A DNA stretch of 64,000 nucleotides from the NCBI RefSeq assembly GCF_036075115.1, contig NZ_CP107958.1, positions 5,766,001 to 5,830,000 on the forward strand, read 5' to 3'. A program made the position numbers and the translations under genes. Source of the stretch: Streptomyces sp. NBC_00377 (GTDB lineage: Bacteria; Actinomycetota; Actinomycetes; Streptomycetales; Streptomycetaceae). Positions 61,808 through 64,000 of this stretch are shown here, one piece after another. The notes beneath the pieces are model-generated. The model was not told the origin of the DNA. It saw only the letters and a program-made list of their open reading frames with translations, and ran no database searches. Every line of letters begins with the position of its first letter. Positions within the stretch are counted from its first letter, which is position 1.

Positions 61808-64000
61808 ATGACCGATCAGGCGGGGGCCGCCCAGGCGGGAGAACGGCGACTTGCCACGCTGGAAGGCGTGCTCGAACGCATCACGTACGCGAACGAGGAG
61901 AACGGCTACACGGTCGCCCGCGTCGACACCGGCAGGGGCGGCGGCGACCTCCTCACGGTCGTCGGCGCGCTGCTCGGCGCCCAGGTCGGCGAGTCCCTGC
62001 GGATGGAGGGCCGCTGGGGCTCCCACCCGCAGTACGGCAAGCAGTTCACCGTCGAGAACTACACGACCGTGCTGCCCGCCACCATCCAGGGCATCCGCCG
62101 CTACCTGGGTTCCGGCCTCGTCAAGGGCATCGGCCCGGTCTTCGCCGACCGCATCACCCAGCACTTCGGCATGGACACCCTGAAGATCATCGAGGAGGAG
62201 CCGAAGCGGCTCGTCGAGGTCCCCGGCCTCGGCCCGAAACGCACGAAGAAGATCGCCGACGCCTGGGAGGAGCAGAAGGCGATCAAGGAGGTCATGCTCT
62301 TCCTCCAGACCGTCGAGGTGTCCACCTCCATCGCGGTGCGCATCTACAAGAAGTACGGCGACGCCTCCATCTCCGTGGTGAGGAACCAGCCCTACCGGCT
62401 CGCCTCCGACGTCTGGGGCATCGGCTTCCTCACCGCCGACAAGATCGCCCAGTCCGTCGGCATCCCGCACGACAGCCCCGAGCGGGTCAAGGCCGGCTTG
62501 CAGTACGCGCTGTCCCAGGCCACCGACCAGGGCCACTGCTACCTCCCCGAGGAGCGGCTGATCGCCGACGCCGTGAAGCTGCTCCAGGTCGACACCGGCC
62601 TCGTCATCGAGTGCCTCGCCGAGCTCGCCACGCCCCCGCAGGAGGGCGAGGACCCGGGAGTCGTACGCGAGAAGGTCCCGGCGTCCGACGGCGGGGAGCC
62701 CGTCACGGCCGTCTACCTGGTCCCCTTCCACCGGGCCGAACTCTCCCTCTCCGCCCAGCTGTTGCGCCTGCTGCGCACCGACAAGGACCGGATGCCGGTC
62801 TTCCGCGACGTGGCCTGGGACAAGGCGCTCGCCTGGCTGAAGTCCCGTACACAGGCCGAACTCGCGCCCGAGCAGGAGGCCGCCGTCCGGCTCGCGCTGA
62901 CCGAGAAGGTCGCGGTGCTCACCGGCGGCCCCGGCTGCGGCAAGTCCTTCACCGTCCGCTCGATCGTGGAACTGGCCCGCGCACGGAAGGCCAAGGTCGT
63001 GCTGGCGGCCCCCACCGGCCGTGCCGCCAAGCGTCTGGCCGAGCTGACCGGCGCCGAGGCCTCCACCGTCCACCGTCTGCTGGAGCTCAAGCCCGGCGGC
63101 GACGCCGCCTACGACCGGGACCGCCCGCTGGACGCCGACCTGGTGGTGGTCGACGAGGCGTCGATGCTGGACCTGCTTCTCGCCAACAAGCTGGTCAAGG
63201 CCGTGCCCCCGGGCGCGCACCTGCTCTTCGTGGGGGATGTCGACCAGTTGCCCAGCGTCGGCGCGGGCGAGGTGCTGCGCGACCTGCTCGCCGACGGCGG
63301 CCCGGTGCCCGCCGTGCGCCTCACGCGCGTGTTCCGCCAGGCCCAGCAGTCCGGTGTGGTGACCAACGCGCACCGGATCAACGCCGGACAGCACCCGGTC
63401 ACCGACGGCATGAGGGACTTCTTCCTGTTCGTCGAGGACGACACGGAGGAGGCCGGCCGCCTCACGGTGGACGTGGCCGCCCGGCGCATCCCGGCGAAGT
63501 TCGGCCTGGACCCGCGCCGGGACGTGCAGGTGCTGGCGCCCATGCACCGCGGCCCGGCCGGCGCCGGCGCCCTCAACGGCCTGCTCCAGCAGGCCGTCAC
63601 CCCCGGCCGGCCCGACGTGCCGGAGAAGCGCTTCGGCGGCCGGGTGTTCCGCGTCGGCGACAAGGTCACCCAGATCCGCAACAATTACGACAAGGGGAAG
63701 AACGGTGTCTTCAACGGCACCGTGGGCGTCGTGACCTCGCTCGATCCGGTCGACCAGCGCCTCACGGTGCTGACCGACGAGGACGAGGAGGTTCCGTACG
63801 AGTTCGACGAACTGGACGAACTCGCCCACGCGTACGCGGTGACCATCCACCGTTCACAGGGAAGTGAATATCCCGCTGTGGTGATCCCCGTCACCACGGG
63901 AGCATGGATGATGCTTCAGCGGAACCTCCTGTACACGGCCGTGACCCGCGCCAAGAAGCTGGTCGTCCTCGTCGGTTCCCGCAAGGCGATCGGCCAGGCG
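61808..64000 (+). CDS. recD2: RecD2-like ATP-dependent DNA helicase (partial)
   Basis: A superfamily 1B helicase with 731 residues visible before the window edge; it is nearly complete. The N-terminal OB and helix-hairpin-helix region includes GIRRYLGSGLVKGIGPVFA. Helicase motifs follow: Walker A GGPGCGKSF (about 372-381), Q/1a LAAPTGRAAKRL, Walker B VVVDEASMLD, motif III GDVDQLPSVGAGEV, motif V AVTIHRSQGSEYPAVV and motif VI YTAVTRAKK. This set without RecB/C partners is typical of RecD2, which helps genome repair rather than RecBCD. ATG 61808; divergent from the ribose operon. Confidence 0.93.
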   Translation, partial: MTDQAGAAQAGERRLATLEGVLERITYANEENGYTVARVDTGRGGGDLLTVVGALLGAQVGESLRMEGRWGSHPQYGKQFTVENYTTVLPATIQGIRRYLGSGLVKGIGPVFADRITQHFGMDTLKIIEEEPKRLVEVPGLGPKRTKKIADAWEEQKAIKEVMLFLQTVEVSTSIAVRIYKKYGDASISVVRNQPYRLASDVWGIGFLTADKIAQSVGIPHDSPERVKAGLQYALSQATDQGHCYLPEERLIADAVKLLQVDTGLVIECLAELATPPQEGEDPGVVREKVPASDGGEPVTAVYLVPFHRAELSLSAQLLRLLRTDKDRMPVFRDVAWDKALAWLKSRTQAELAPEQEAAVRLALTEKVAVLTGGPGCGKSFTVRSIVELARARKAKVVLAAPTGRAAKRLAELTGAEASTVHRLLELKPGGDAAYDRDRPLDADLVVVDEASMLDLLLANKLVKAVPPGAHLLFVGDVDQLPSVGAGEVLRDLLADGGPVPAVRLTRVFRQAQQSGVVTNAHRINAGQHPVTDGMRDFFLFVEDDTEEAGRLTVDVAARRIPAKFGLDPRRDVQVLAPMHRGPAGAGALNGLLQQAVTPGRPDVPEKRFGGRVFRVGDKVTQIRNNYDKGKNGVFNGTVGVVTSLDPVDQRLTVLTDEDEEVPYEFDELDELAHAYAVTIHRSQGSEYPAVVIPVTTGAWMMLQRNLLYTAVTRAKKLVVLVGSRKAIGQA

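Overview
The window reads as chromosomal DNA of a Streptomyces. It has very high G+C, GTG/TTG starts, GTGA and ATGA overlaps inside operons, and a complete desferrioxamine (desEF-desABCD) locus with two iron boxes. The gene set (glmS - des - leucine catabolism - agmatinase - rbs - recD2) looks like a conserved core-chromosome segment. I see no insertion sequence, prophage, CRISPR array or rRNA/tRNA gene.

Layout. 1-4.9 kb: the start of a glmS copy (cut by the window edge), a small conserved protein, an exported purple-acid-phosphatase-like enzyme, and a DUF4429/SHOCT protein. 4.9-12.2 kb: desferrioxamine siderophore locus, with desABCD reading leftward from one iron box and desE-desF from a second. 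12.3-18.8 kb: leucine/isovalerate catabolic operon (carboxyltransferase, biotin carboxylase, HMG-CoA lyase, acyl-CoA dehydrogenase) with a divergent, probably leaderless TetR regulator. 18.9-21.0 kb: acyl-CoA dehydrogenase and thioesterase II. 21.0-26.2 kb: phosphatase-like protein and PucR regulator, divergent from an agmatinase-family hydrolase overlapping a ThDP-dependent decarboxylase-like enzyme. 26.2-40.5 kb: mostly exported or membrane proteins (mycothiol-type isomerase-like protein, endonuclease I, GT39 glycosyltransferase with a giant glycine tract, beta-lactamase-fold hydrolase, phytase-like esterase, one-chain double ABC exporter, small secreted protein, S37 tripeptidyl aminopeptidase, GH3 enzyme).

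40.7-46.8 kb: LysR regulator divergent from a tightly overlapped set: EamA exporter, a second-type short AroA (EPSP synthase) and a frameshifted GNAT acetyltransferase. A small hydrolase and an MFS exporter follow, and a 100-bp tandem repeat lies upstream of the exporter gene. 47.3-52.8 kb: sugar/cyclitol-type catabolic locus (TIM-barrel isomerase, LacI, then an overlapping Gfo/Idh - DUF993 - TIM-barrel operon) with several candidate operators. 52.8-55.2 kb: a small divergent GntR module with a 10-bp phased repeat array, and a lipase-like protein. 55.5-61.6 kb: ribose operon lacI-rbsA-rbsCB(fusion)-rbsK-rbsD with twin operators. 61.8 kb to the end: RecD2 helicase, cut by the window edge.

Most of the window is ordinary Streptomyces core metabolism. 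The most unusual items are: the exporter/variant-EPSPS/acetyltransferase set with a frameshift; a REP-like palindrome sitting in frame inside desF; the agmatinase-ThDP pair, which fits a 2-ketoarginine route; the DUF993 operon; the RbsC-RbsB fusion; and several repeats and hairpins that gene calls do not explain. Family assignments come from reading motifs; no database search was run.
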